DNA from: Protea cynaroides
Lineage: Eukaryota; Streptophyta; Magnoliopsida; Proteales; Proteaceae
DNA: 64,000 nucleotides
Assembly (NCBI GenBank): GCA_028583415.1
Contig: CM053266.1
Coordinates: 30,582,771 to 30,646,770, forward strand
Direction: 5' to 3'
The first letter of the stretch is position 1, and each line of letters starts with the position of its first letter. The notes beneath the pieces were generated by a model. It had not been told where the DNA came from. It saw only the letters and a list, made by a program, of their open reading frames with translations, and did not search any database. Of this stretch, positions 33,107 through 45,055 are shown in pieces. The position numbers and the translations under genes are program-made.

Positions 33107-33743
33107 AAAAAAATAAATTTATATTTAATGAATTTCCTATTGGGCTTTCAATTGACTCAGATTGATTTAAACCGATAGCAACTCGATAAGAAATCGAAAT
33201 CACATCAGCCTAATTGTTACCATTTATAGGCCAACCCATCCAACCCTAACCTCTTATCAAACATATTAGGAACTGATATTATAAAACCTGACCTAATTGA
33301 AAGCGACCCCAACCAACCTGTTAGACACGCTTAAGGTGTTTTTTTTTACCCTTTAAGTTGATTACTTTCAACGTTCAACTCTGGTGCCCTAATTCCCTAT
33401 TTCCTCCCTCTCTCTAGATAAGTTCTAGCTAGAGTCTATAGAAACTCAAAGGCAGCTGTGGTTTTTTTGGCTTGGATCTATCCCATCAATCCTCAGACTT
33501 CACTTTCACATAAAGTCATATATGTGCTTCACGTGGATCAGAAGTCCATTTTGTGAAGAAGAAGCCGACATATATCATCTCTCTTGTGGTGTTATTTTTC
33601 TATCCTTGGTGCGGTTCTTTGGAGTCATATCAGAGTTGTTTTTCTTCTTCTTATGGGTTCCACATATAAAGAAAGCTGGGCCAGTTCTATTGGTATAGCC
33701 CAGACCTACGGACGTGGTCTTACATAGAATCTACCTTTTTTTG

Positions 33744-33963
33744 GGATTCATATTCTTTTCTTCAAGAGAATCTAGAAGAGAGGTGGCGTCCTATTGGATG
33801 GATGACACCTGGGGTTTCGATGAATCCGAGCCTTCCATCTGAACCGACCCCTCCTTTTGGCTCAACTTATCGACTCAGTGTTGGCTTGAAACCCCAAATG
33901 TCGTCCATCCAAATCGAGTGCAATCTCTCCTCCAGATACTCTTGGAGGAGAGGATTTGAATCC
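33744..33963. mobile_element. Diverged subfamily B-like MITE
   Basis: Runs from GGATTCATATTCTTTTC to GAGGAGAGGATTTGAATCC with inner CCATCCAAAT/ATTGGATGGATGACA blocks. The flanks CCTTTTTTT and CTTTTTTAAG are consistent with an imperfect target duplication. Confidence 0.6.
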
Positions 33964-34100
33964 CTTTTTTAAGGCTAAAAATAAGTAAAAGAATAATTTA
34001 TATTAATAAAAAATAGAGAATATACTGACCAATACCTAATCAATTTTTGATCGATACAAAAAGTATATGCCACATTATATGGTCGATACTGATACGGATA

Positions 34101-34359
34101 TGTCAACATTCAGAAGTTTGGGGAGAGAGAGTTCTGAAACTCAGAGAAACTTGTGTTCGATGATAATGAAACAAGAAGTTTGGGGAGAGATACAGTTCTG
34201 AAACTCAGAGTGACTTGTATTTGATGATAATGAAACAAAATACACTGTTCATCACTAGTTATATACAAGTGAAATATTAAATAAAGAAAAAAAGAAACAC
34301 ACATGTGATATGTCACTATACATGTGAAGGTAAAAGACACGTCATCCAATTGTCTAACA
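34101..34359 (-). repeat. Copia-B 3' LTR
   Basis: Plus strand TGTCAACATTCAGAAG to CAATTGTCTAACA. An internal ~68-bp near-direct duplication (34112-34178 and 34173-34240) repeats AGTTTGGGGAGAGA and TTCTGAAACTCAGAG. A purine tract (minus GTTTGAAGGGGCA) sits just inside. Confidence 0.88.
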
Positions 34360-34366
34360 TGCCCCT

Positions 34367-34660
34367 TCAAACGTACGGAGGAGGCATCCGAAGGCCTAGC
34401 TTGCCAATAAAAGTTGAGAGCGGGCCTTGATCCAAAGCTTTTGTGAGGATATCAGCTTGTTGGAGATGAGAATGAATATGATAGGGTTGTATAAGCCCAG
34501 ATTGTATTTTTTCCCGAATGAAGTGACAATTCACTTCAATATGTTTGGTTCTTTGATGAAAGACTGGATTTGCAGCAATATGAAGAGCACTTTGGTTATC
34601 GCAGTATACAATGATAGGATTGGAATGTGTAATACCCAAGTCACAAAATAAGGATTTCAA
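34367..34660 (-). pseudogene. Copia-B RNase H, C-terminal part
   Basis: An open 97-codon frame with YCDNQSALHIAANPVFHQRT, KHIEVNCHFIREKI and QADILTKAL, a well-conserved copia RNase H ending. Continuity with the region upstream (34660-34930) is broken by stops. Confidence 0.93.
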
Positions 34661-34934
34661 CCAAGTGATTTCACAAGTCTAGGTAGCAAGAGCACGGTAT
34701 TCCGCTTCTGCTGAGGAACGAGAAACTACAAGTTGCTTCTTGGTCTTCCAAGAAATAGGGCATGAGCCAAAGAAGGATACATATCATGTAGCACCTAGTA
34801 AAAGGACTGGCTCAGTCGGAATCACAATAGCCAGTGAGAGTCGGACTAATAGAACCAGAAACATGAATACCAAGGGAAATAGACCCTTTAATATAGCGAA
34901 GAACATGTTGTTCAGCTAACAAATGTGGGTCTTG

Positions 34935-35997
34935 CTATTGATGCATGAATTGACTCAATATATGTACCGAATAGCAAAGGTCTGGCCTTGTCGCTGTTAA
35001 GTATATAAGACAACCAATAAGTCTTTTATAGGAAACAGGATCGGATATGAGTGCACCAGATTCGTTGTCCAATTTTAAATTCTGCTCCATCGGAAAGGAG
35101 CTAGGCTTGCTACTAAGGAGACCCGAGTCAATTAACACATCCAAGGCATACTTTTGTTGAGTCAAGATAAGACCATATGAGGTATTAACAACCTCAATGC
35201 CTATAAAGTAGGTCAAATGGCCCAGATCCTTAATCTGAAAGTACTGTTGAATATGGGTTTTAGTATTTGAAATGTGGGCCTGATTAGATCCGGTTATTAT
35301 TATGTCATCCACATACACTAATATTGCTGTATAAATGGGCTCATTGTTGAAAGTAAATAACGAAGCATCGGCCAAAGATTGTCGATAGCCCATTGTTAGT
35401 AAAGCATCTACAAATTTCTTGTTCTACTACCGCAGGGCCTGTTTGAGCCCATATAACGATTTTCATAGACAACAAACCAAACCTTGAGATAATGGGGCCC
35501 TATTAACAGTATAACCCGGAAGAGTGGCCATATAAACCTCTTCATCAAGATCCCCATGCAAAAATGCATTTTTCACATCCATTTGATAAAAAGGGTCTAT
35601 ATGTGGAAATGGCTATGAGACTATGAACAATACTAATTTTGCTACGGGGGCAAATGTTTCATGGAAATTAAGGCCTTCCCTTTGGGTGAAGCCCTTAGCG
35701 ACTAAGTGGGCTTTGTACCTTTCAATGGTACCATTGTCATGGCATTTGATTTTAAAAATTTGTTTACAACCTAGGAGATTTTTCAGCCAGTAAAGGGTTT
35801 ACTATCCATGTTTGATTATCAATTAAGGCCTTCATTTCATCATTCATTGCAGATTGCCATAACGGATTACTTTTGGCTTGAGAGTAAGTTCTCGATCGGT
35901 TCAAGGGTATTAGAAAGTGATGTAAGCAAAGTCTTATATGACATGTTTGAATAAAAAAACTAATGACTTTGAATAGGGTAAGAAGAAGAAGACTCAC
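34935..35997 (-). pseudogene. Copia-B reverse transcriptase
   Basis: The 5' part near 35764-35997 has SNPLWQSAMNDEMKALIDNQ. The middle is frame-broken. The 3' part (34935-35393) has ILVYVDDIIITGSNQAHIS with the intact YVDD motif, then FIGIEVVNTSYGL and LIGCLIYLTATRPDL. Confidence 0.93.
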
Positions 35998-36325
35998 CTA
36001 TAGCAACAGAAGATGCAAGAGGGCCTGGTGACAGAGCAACAGATGAACAAACATAATCTTGAAGAATGGAGGATGGCTGACGAGACCTAGTGGAGCGACG
36101 TAAAGGTTAAGCTGAAGATGGTGGATCATTAGGAACAAGCAAGTCAATAGGAACAGATGTATTAATAGTAGGAACAAAGGTATTAACAATGGGAACAGAT
36201 GTATTATTAGTAGGAACTACTGGAATATTAATGGGAACTATGGAAATAGTAGGTCAGTGAAGTATTATTAGATGGAATAGGAAAAATAGATGGGTAAGAG
36301 AGAACCGGATAAGGTATTAAAGAAG

Positions 36326-36568
36326 GGATGCACATCGTCTCCTCCCAGTGATTTTGGGAGGACGTGGCAACCCATCTCAGATGGCTGCCACGTGGCTCTC
36401 GGTTGAATCTGAGACCCACGTCTGAGCCGACAATCCCTGTCGGCTCGGCTTGTCGGCTGGGTGTCGGCTCGGACGTGGGTCTCAGATTTACTAAGAGCCA
36501 CGTGGCGGCCATCCAGGGCAGGTTGCCACTGTCCTCCCAGAACCACTGGGAGGACAGGATGCGGATCC
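36326..36568. mobile_element. ATCGTCTC-end MITE, subfamily B (copy B2), 243 bp
   Basis: The ends GGATGCACATCGTCTCCTCC and GAGGACAGGATGCGGATCC flank a GTCGGCTCGGCTTGTCGGCT centre. A perfect 10-bp direct repeat ATTAAAGAAG (36316-36325 and 36569-36578) bounds it. It is inserted in the copia integrase/RT linker. Confidence 0.95.
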
Positions 36569-36574
36569 ATTAAA

Positions 36575-37372
36575 GAAGAAGGTGAAGTTTCAGAGGATAA
36601 GTAGGCAGAAATGTGAAAGGGGAATATTTGTTCATGAAAAATAATGTCTCTGCTAATAAAATAGGCTTTGGTGGACAGATTGTAAACCCGATTACCTTTA
36701 TGGTTAGAGGGATACCCAACAAAAAAACAAGGGAAGGAACGTGTGGAGAATTTATCTTTGTGTGGATAGGTATTCCTAACATAACAAAGACACCCAAAAG
36801 ACCGAAAGTGAGTGTAAGATGGAGGCTTCTGAAAGAATTTCACATGGAGATTTTCTGGATGAAACAGAAGAAGGAAACCTGTTAATTATATAGTAGGCAG
36901 CCCCCCCCCCAAGAAATTGAGAGGAAGATGTGACTGAAAACACAGGGCTCGAGCAACCTAAAGGAGATGTTCGTGTTTACACTCCATAATACCATTCTGC
37001 TGTGGGGTGCAACACAAGCTAATTGGTGGACAGTTCCAAGGTAGTGAAACAAAGACTGTAAAGAAGAGGAGAGAAGTTCCTACTCATTGTTACTACGAAA
37101 AAACTAAATAGAAGTAGAAAACTATGTATAAATCATTTGAAAAAATTGTGACAAAAAACTGTAAACTTTAGATTTGTGTCTCATCAAGTACACCTAGGTA
37201 GTGCGTAAAAATCATCAACTAATGACAAAAAGAAATGACAACCAGTATTAGAAGTTGTAGAATACAACCCCCAAAGATCACAATGTAAAAGTTTAAAAAG
37301 ACTGATTGACCAAGACACACTAACAGGAAATGGGGATCGGATGTGTTTAGCTAAAGGACAAATAGTACACAC
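36575..37372 (-). pseudogene. Copia-B integrase
   Basis: The zinc-binding end and core start are at 37184-37372 (CTICPLAKHIRSPFPV, HCDLWGLYSTTS, FFLSLVDDF). The core C-terminal region (36580-36843) has FGCLCYVRNTYPHKDKFS, CFFVGYPSNHKGNRVYNLS and FISRDIIFHEQ. The part between is frame-broken. Confidence 0.9.
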
Positions 37373-37557
37373 ATCATTATATGAAGTAATAGAAGGAATA
37401 GAAACAGAATGAGGAGAGGAATGGCCTAATCTAAAGTGCCATGTTCTTATGAAGAAGTTGGTCCAAAGTAATAAAATCCATCATGAAGTCTGCCCAGCCC
37501 AATCAGCATCCTCGTTGACAAGTCCTGAAACAGACAATAAGAAGGAAAGAATATTAG

Positions 37558-39700
37558 TGTCACACTCCAAATCTGGTTGAACCAGAAGTGTGAATGAACT
37601 GTCAATGAACCAACGTCTTGAGTCAGGATCACATAAGAACCATGCCAACAATCAAACCATACATTGAACCACAATCAGAATATATAAATAATCAGTGGAA
37701 GTCTTTATTAAATAATGAACTGAGCGACTAGGTGATAAATAATAATTAAATAATTACTCCAGTTATCTCAGTGACTAAAACATAAATAAATATCTCATTA
37801 CAAGTCCATAACCCAAATATGAAAATAACCCTAAAGGTAAACACAATAGAGACACTCGCATGATGAGTCATGCTCGTTCTCTATCGTCTACACATCCATA
37901 GCCGCTACGCTTCCAACAGAAGGTGCATTAATGTAATCGTCCATAGTATAACCTGCATCATCAGAAAATAAAAGGAAAACATATACATGGGGTGAGCTCA
38001 CAACTTAGCTCAGTGAAAAATAAAACATGCAAAGAGCAATATGCATGATGTAGTATTCAATCATTGGGTCTGGTAAGTTTGCAATGTGCTACAGTAAGGA
38101 TAGGCTACAACCACACCTCCATATACGAGAGTGTGAGCACACCCAACGATTAGGCTCCAACCAAAGCTACTGTTGTTTCACAACATTCACTACAAGATAG
38201 AGATAGAATTAGAGTCCAATGGCAGGCTACAACCAAACCGTTAGCACCCCCCTGATACCCTACCTTATACTAGTACATATGTCCCTACTGGCGATGCTTG
38301 CAAACTAGTCACATCATTAACCAATCCAAAATGTCATTAAATTATATCCAATGCCTTACCCCAGCACCTTTCAATACGAGACAGAGATAGAGCTAGAGTC
38401 TAACAGTAAGGCTGCGGCCAACACCGCCAACACTCCGCCTAATACCCTACAACGTACTAAGCACTCTAAGGTAACTACGATACAACGATGTCAGTATGGT
38501 GAATGGTTTGAGGCTCTAACCTCTCTCCACTCAACACACCAACCATACAAAACACATGCCTATCCTTAATCACATCATAACAAGAATAATTGATATACAT
38601 GAACAATAATAACAGATATTAGATGGCATGTTATATGCACATTACAAACAAACATCAGTCAAAAGGTAGTTTGTTATTAACCAATTAGTTTGGAGTCTTG
38701 TCCCTTTCCTGTTGATTGATGTTGATCTTCTCAAGACCTCGAAAACTAGCTTAAATTGATTATGAACCCTAGACAACAATTAGAATTTAATTAGATTTAA
38801 TTTTGCCAAAATTACAGTGATTAGATTCACTGTTCAGACTGACAAATAATCACTCTGGACATTGTCCAGTTGCATGTTTGATGCAGCATAATGTCCGATC
38901 CAACATCAATCTGGACAACTCTAAGATACTTCCCGAGAGTGTCTGGAGTTGTAACCGGTCTCACTCTTGGTACCACAGGTTAACCAAACCGGACAACCCT
39001 AGTTTGTTTTTCTGCTTTCCTCAGAGTTGACCCTTCAACTTATTCAAGGGTTTCTCCTACATAGTTCTATAGTCAGATATATATATTAGGTCACATTGGT
39101 TGGTTGCTTTTTTCCCTACCTCTTCATAGTTATTGGATCAATAGTTTCCAACTTATGAAATTAGGGTTTCGAATCAATACCTGGTCGTTCATGCTATTGA
39201 TCCCTAGCCATTAAGCATAACCTACAAGCATAACATTATATAGTATTAGAGGACTTACCGTTGGCTTCCTAACGATGTTGGTTGAAACCAACGGCGAGTT
39301 CCTCTTCTCTACAGCCTTCTTCTTCTCCACAACTTCTCTCTCAGATCTCCTTTCAGTTTCTAGGTTTGTGGTTGAGCAAAAGAGTGTGAGGAAGTGGGGA
39401 AACGTCACTTATATAGGGGAGTAACCTTCTAATTAGAGTCTTCTCCTGATTAGGAGAGTAGTTTCACCAAACTAGGAAACTTTCCTTAACTTGGAGTTGA
39501 TTTTATGCTTGTCCGGTCGCACAATACATGGGATCGGACAACCTCAACCAGTCAGACCAAACAAGTTTAAGGTTACCAGTTTTGTACCTTGAATGTGTGG
39601 TCCGTCATCCGATCGTCTCTTCTGGTCTGGTTATGATGGGAAGACCTGTCATGACATGATAACCCATGTTAGATCGGGTTAGTGGAGTGCGGGTCTTACA
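37558..39700 (-). mobile_element. 2.1-kb solo LTR (copy 2), inserted in Copia-B
   Basis: Read on the minus strand it begins TGTAAGACCCGCACTCC and ends GGAGTGTGACA. ATTAG (37553-37557) and ATTAT (39701-39705) form a 5-bp duplication with one mismatch. Colinear with 6991-9228 inverted, including a TATA-like CCTATATAAGTGACG near 39408, a CAACGGTAAGTCC site near 39260, and AGGTCTTCCCATCATAACCA. Confidence 0.75.
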
Positions 39701-40099
39701 ATTATCAAGCAATTTAAAGTTGTAGTTAACTAACTAACAGACATCAGATGGAATGAAAATTAGGAATATGAAACATATTTTCTAAATGAATGTTAAAGCA
39801 TAGACGATGATTGCCAAGAGAGTGAACTGAGTATAAGGAGCCATCTGGGAGTGTAACAGGGGAATGGGGAACAGGGGTATTATGTGGTGCTGGTGGATAA
39901 GAAGAAAAATAATGTATCGCCCCTAAGTCTATTATCTAGGGCTGAGATGAAGGTATAGAGGCTATATAAGGCAAGAACTCATACCTGTGAAATTTGCACT
40001 GGAGGTAGAGGTGTAAAGCAAAGAGAGAAGTTATGGAAATTGTGTAGAGTTTAAGGACTGTAACTAAGGGACAAAGGAAATATTGTCTGATACTGGTGT

Positions 40100-40320
40100 G
40101 GGAGGTGGGGTTGGTAACAAAGGTTCAGAAGAAACCAAATTGGATTGAGCAGGTTTCGAAATTTTTTTTTATAGTGGCCGACGAACATAGCCGACAAGAA
40201 AGCCATGTAGCATATAGCATGTGTTACGGGTGTGACCATGCTTCTTGCAATGTGAACAGAGAAGACGCCTATGAGAATCAGACATTCAGCCAACAACAAC
40301 TAATGATACGCCCTCAGCCT
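40100..40320 (-). pseudogene. Copia-B gag zinc knuckle
   Basis: In the minus strand near 40185-40260 the frame CSHCKKHGHTRNTCYMLHG gives a CX2CX4HX4C knuckle of the copia type. The surrounding frame is broken, and the left part is separated from the protease/integrase by the solo LTR. Confidence 0.75.
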
Positions 40321-40329
40321 AGGGTTTAG

Positions 40330-41249
40330 GGCCAAAACGTCACATAAAATAACAAGTGTAAGTAGATAATTCTTCTTACAATATACACTCCACATAAATT
40401 CATGCATCATTATTCACAAAACATTGTATACCATAGCTCACATTATCACATAAAATAACAAACAAGTGCAAGTAGATAATTTTTCTTACCTCAATAATGA
40501 CCAGCTTGAAACCCCAGAATACTATTAAATTCACATAGTGATAGTAATACCTACACAATATAAAAATAGATACCTATAATTAAGGGCTGTAGCAAATTCT
40601 CAATTAATAAATAAACCCATTTTATTTTTTATAAAGTTTCACACACTCTTTCTCCTACCCTTGGAACCTTCTTTTCTTTTCTTCTTTCTATATTTTTCTC
40701 TTTCTTGTAATTCCCAATCTCTCTCCAACCTTTTCTTGGTTTCTCTTGAGAAAAGCTATAGTTTAGGATTTCAAGTGTGTGATCCTTCATGGATCGGTTC
40801 TATATTTAAAGAGAGAAATGTACAGTTATAGTAAATCAATTTACATAGTGTCTACAGCTTAGATTCCTAACATAATTACATAGTAAACAGCTCATGCATG
40901 GATAAGATTGAGATCTATGAGGATTCTAGTGTACAGCTCATGCATGGACAGTTCCTGTATGGATAATATTGAGATCTATGAAGATCCTGCCACATCAACA
41001 CCTGTTGGAGATATTCTTGGTGACGATTGAGATATTGTTCTATCACCTCTTCCCATCTCTCTCTTCTTACTTTCTCTCTAATATTTTCTCTTCACATATT
41101 ATAATTATTATTTTTTTCCTTTCAACATATCTCTCTCTCTCTCTCTCTCTCTCTAATGAATTTTGGTTTCTAGTATCTCTCTCACTCCCTCTCTCTTATG
41201 TAACAACTTCTGATTCCTGTCTCTCTCTCTCTTCATCTCTTCTGTAACG

Positions 41250-41287
<38 letters not shown>

Positions 41288-41876
41288 CCCTCATTACTTT
41301 TTTTTTACTCTTCCTACAACTAATTTAAGTCTCTCTTTCTTTCTCTTTCTCTTTCTCTTGTTCTTCTTTTTCTCTTCTTCTGTAATACAGATCTTTCTCA
41401 CCCTCTCTTTTATTTCCAGCTTAAAAACTAGAAACCAAAACAACGACATACCTAAACTTGCTTACAATTCCTTCCCATTGTTTCCCCTCTTTTCTCCTAT
41501 TCTTTCTTCTATTCTTTGTAACAATTACTTAGCTTCAATCCGATTTTTGGTTTTTATTTTTTATTTTTTTCTTTTTTTATTATTTACTGTTTTACGCCAC
41601 CTCACCCTCTATGTGCCTCTCGCTCTTTCTTCTTATCTCCAACCGCCCTCACCTCCTCTTTAAATGACGAGTTTGGATCCATTTTTATTTCTATTTTTTT
41701 TATCTATTTATCAAAAATCATTTTAAAAATTATTTTTGATCAAAAATAAAAACTTGTTTGGTAGCTATAATAAAAAATAGATTGTAGAATAGAATATTGA
41801 TTTGGCATTCAATTAAGATCAAAGTTGTTTCTAGTGGAAGTAAACAAAATAAATGAATTAAATAAAGCAAGAATAC
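40330..41876. other. Inserted DNA in Copia-B, simple-repeat rich
   Basis: Direct repeat TCACATAAAATAACAA...AAGTAGATAAT (about 40339 and 40446). CATGCATGGA-TAGTTC/ATAAGATTGAGATCTATGA is repeated near 40890 and 40955. Long pyrimidine tracts with (TC)n at 41128-41152 and 41250-41284. No gene seen. Confidence 0.5.
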
Positions 41877-42245
41877 TCATGGGCTCAATAGCAAAAGGGA
41901 ATGATTCCTAACGTGGCCATTTATCTCATCAAAGGCTTGAACACCGGTCTCCCATATGATGAACATGTTCTTGTGTTCCAGCAGTTACTAATAAGTACAT
42001 ATTCAGAACCACAACGTTAATGGCATTGGCACCAATAGATCCCCCAAGCAGCAAGACAGCCTTGGCCTCTGAATCCCCATCCTTGGTTGCCCTAGGAAAG
42101 AAATGGGACCTAGTTATGACCTTGGAAGCATCAAGCCTGAGAGACGATCTAACAGGAATCCCACTTACACTACATTTGCGCTTGAGAAAATACTCTATTG
42201 ATGAATTGAAAACGAAAAAAATGAAATCAGCAAAAAGTGAGAGAA
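41877..42245 (-). pseudogene. MurG-like glycosyltransferase fragment
   Basis: The minus strand encodes SGIPVRSSLRLDASKVITRS, HFFPRATK, VLLLGGSIGANAINVVVLNM, then after a frame shift near 41955 FIIWETGVQAFDEINGH and SLLLLSP. This order matches plant/bacterial MurG (UDP-GlcNAc:lipid-linked MurNAc-pentapeptide GlcNAc transferase); GGSxGAxxIN is a family motif. Only the middle of the protein is present. A frameshift and loss of flanking exons make it non-functional. It lies in foreign DNA inside the copia gag and is next to a long-TIR element that may have brought it; that link is inference. Confidence 0.7.
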
Positions 42246-42282
42246 TCTGATGGCTATTCCAGGCATAGAGTTCTGGATTCAA

Positions 42283-43337
42283 ATCGTCGCCTATTGTGGT
42301 ATCAATAGGTGACCCGGCTAAGTGGACCCGATTGAAGACATGTGACGGAGGGAAGATCTAACGGTGGATTCAAATCTAGAGCAGGATAGATTATGGTGAA
42401 TTGATTTCAACTCAACATTTACTTCTATGAAATAAACCGTCTCCAAAGGATATTGCGATTTCATTCTGCGAAATCCTCCCCTCCTTTGAATCTCGACCAT
42501 AACAGATGCAGAGAAGATAAGTAGCCATTCAAGTGTTGATCTGCGCCATTGATATCCAGAGGAAGTTTATAGGTTTAAAATGAGAAAACCAAAGCCCAAA
42601 GCCCTGCCCCTTTGGATTCACATTGTCTCCTCCTAGTGATTTTGGGAGGACGCGGCAACCTATCTCGGATGGCTGCCACGTGACTCTCGGGTGAATCCGA
42701 GATCCACGTTTGAGCCGACAATCCCTGTCGGCTCGGCTTGTCGGCTGGGTGTCGGCTCGGACATAGGTCTCGGATTCACCGAGAGCCACGTGGCAACCAT
42801 CCAGGGCAGGTTGCCACTGTCCTCCCAGAAACACTGGGAGGATAGGATGCGAATCCCTGCCCCTTTAGGTACTAAAAGAGAATCTTCATTAAAAAAAGGG
42901 GGAGAGCTTACCTTGTTCGTGAGGAGGGAAGTGGCGGGCGATTTACAGAGCCGGCGATTTTACGGGGGGTTGATGAAGGCCGATTTCCCAAGAGAAGATG
43001 AAGGCCGATTTCCCAAGAGAAGATGAAGGCCAATCTTAGGATTTCGAAGATGAAGGTGGATGAAAGCCGATTTATAGAGCCGGCGTTTTTGTGAAATGGA
43101 GAAGATGAAGGGGATACGATTTCTCAGAATTTCGAAGACCGCTGTCGAGATTCTAGAGTTTCAGTCACGGGAACTTCTGGGATTTCAAAATGGGTAAATT
43201 TGGATTGAAATCAATTCACCATAATCTATCTTGCACCAGATTTGAATCCACCGTTAGATCTTCCTTCTACCACACGTTGCCAATCGGGTCCACTCAGTCG
43301 GGTCACCTGTTAATACCACAACAGGCGACGATTTCAT
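42283..43337. mobile_element. Long-TIR element (~135-bp TIRs) with CGTCGCC ends
   Basis: 42283-42415 and 43200-43337 are inverted copies sharing AAATCGTCGCCT-TTGTGGTAT, GTGGACCCGATTG, GATCTAACGGTGGATTCAAA and AGATTATGGTGAATTGATTT. The interior contains MITE B3 and a minisatellite of about three GATGAAGGCCGATTTCCCAA units (42974-43040). No transposase or clear target duplication was found. Confidence 0.85.
42614..42856. mobile_element. ATCGTCTC-end MITE, subfamily B (copy B3), 243 bp
   Basis: Same length and structure as B2. Perfect 10-bp direct repeat CTGCCCCTTT on both sides (42604-42613 and 42857-42866). Confidence 0.95.
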
Positions 43338-44510
43338 GCTCTTGAGGAATGACGCCATTCAACCTATCCACATTCTGTCAATTTCTTTGAGAACAGAGGA
43401 CCCGCCTTGAGTATTTCCATCAGCAAAGTTCCTATCAATCATAACTAAAAAAAACAAAAAAAAACTAGGAGACCATATATAAGTACGTCCCACACCACAT
43501 TTGTATCGGTAAGAATCCCTGCCACTCACTTTGCTAATCCACAAACACCCCATTCAAATTTTACCAAAAAAAAAAAAAAATAAAAAAAATAAACACCCCA
43601 TTCAAATATTGGAGCCCTCTTCGTGTATTTTTTTTTTTTTAATATTTGAGAGGCCTTCCCGGCCCTCTCATCACATGTCATTTGCCCTCTCATCACTACT
43701 CGATCATACCTTGTAGCCTATTCAACGCTGCTCGGCAGAGATGATCTGGACTCTTGCGGAGCCCCAGATGTAAACACTAGCCAATTGTTGATGGCCGTTG
43801 TCCGATGTTCTACAGTATCAGATAACATCGGAGATATTGTATATCCTTGCCTTGCCTTTCGTATCAGCAGCTTCCATACCCGTTTTGACACGCAGGTTCT
43901 GCCTCACCGCCGGAACAATGGTAGCAGGGATTACTAGACCCGTGTTGAATCCCAGTTTATGCTTTTCTACCCTAACTTGCAGAGGGATTTACGGCTTTCA
44001 CATCAGATAACGTTATTGATGCTATGCTGCAACGAGCTGAGAGGGAGGGACTATCAGTAATGTTATTAAAAATATTACATTTACTATTTTACCCTCGTTA
44101 TTAAACACATGTACGTTAAACATATCCACGAAAAACAATGAAAAACAGTTTTTGAACAAGAATCAAAGAGAGAGTCAAGATCCCTTTATGATTTTGGGCT
44201 TAATTTTATTTTTATTTATCATATAACACCTAAAAATAAAACCAAACCCTTTTAAAAAATAAAAATTGAAATAAAAATAAAAGTAGATCCAAACTTGCTT
44301 AAGTTTTTGTTTTTCATTTTTATCTTTGTTTTTGTTTTTTTTTTTTTTTTTCTTTTCTTTTAAAGCCACCTCCTACTTCCTATCTTCTACATTTCCATTT
44401 TTATTTGTTTGTTTTTCTTCTTTTTTTTAAATACTTGCCACCTCTTACTTATCCACTTCCACGATTCTGTTTTTGTTTGTTTGTTTTTATTATTATAATA
44501 ATCGTTGTTG

Positions 44511-44549
<39 letters not shown>

Positions 44550-44812
44550 GTCACTTTCTACTTCTTCTCTCCCTATACTGTTCTGATCTTTATCCTTTGT
44601 TTTGTTTCTTTTTTTAAATACTTGCCACCTCATGCTTACGTGGAAAATTCTTATCTTTTAAGGGTACATGCTACACGTAGGGATGTATATAACATTAACA
44701 CGTATTATATCAGTTTTATATTTAATAATTTAAAATAATAATAAAACTTACCCTAATTACTAATGGGTGAAATGACCAAAATATCCTTCAACACTGTCTG
44801 TTGCCTAAAAAC
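43338..44812. other. Inserted DNA in Copia-B, no gene recognised
   Basis: T/A-rich tracts, a (TTA)n microsatellite (44514-44549), and a short minus-strand coding-like stretch (about 43830-43980, PATIVPAVRQNLRVKTGMEA) that I do not recognise. Confidence 0.45.
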
Positions 44813-45055
44813 GGATGCACATCGTCTCCTCCCAGTGATTTTGGGAGGACGCGGCAACCCATCTCGGATGGCTGCCACGTGGCTCTCGATTGAATCTGAG
44901 ACCCACGTCTGAACCGACAACCCTTGTCGGCTCGGTTTGTCGGCTGGATGTCGACTCGGACGTGGGTCTCGAATTTACTGAGAACCACGTGGTGGTCATT
45001 CAGGACAGGTTGCCACTGTCCTCCCAAAACCACCGGGAGGATAAGATGCGGATCC
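44813..45055. mobile_element. ATCGTCTC-end MITE, subfamily B (copy B4), 243 bp
   Basis: Starts GGATGCACATCGTCTCCTCC and ends GATAAGATGCGGATCC. Flanks CCTAAAAAC (44804-44812) and CCCAAAAAC (45056-45064) differ at one base of nine. Confidence 0.9.

Larger units (their letters stand above)
31558..33743. other. Intergenic; small ORF and homopolymers
   Basis: Holds a (TC)n tract (31975-32008), the small ORF 32215-32394, A runs at 32441-32463 and 33023-33105, and no recognised gene. Confidence 0.5.

Noticed and set aside
32985..33203. Open frame with a long Phe run
   Set aside because: Complement of the 83-base A homopolymer.
36228..36573. Open frames crossing MITE B2 on both strands
   Set aside because: They are readings of the GC-rich hairpin MITE; similar frames recur at each B copy (4765, 42691, 44890).
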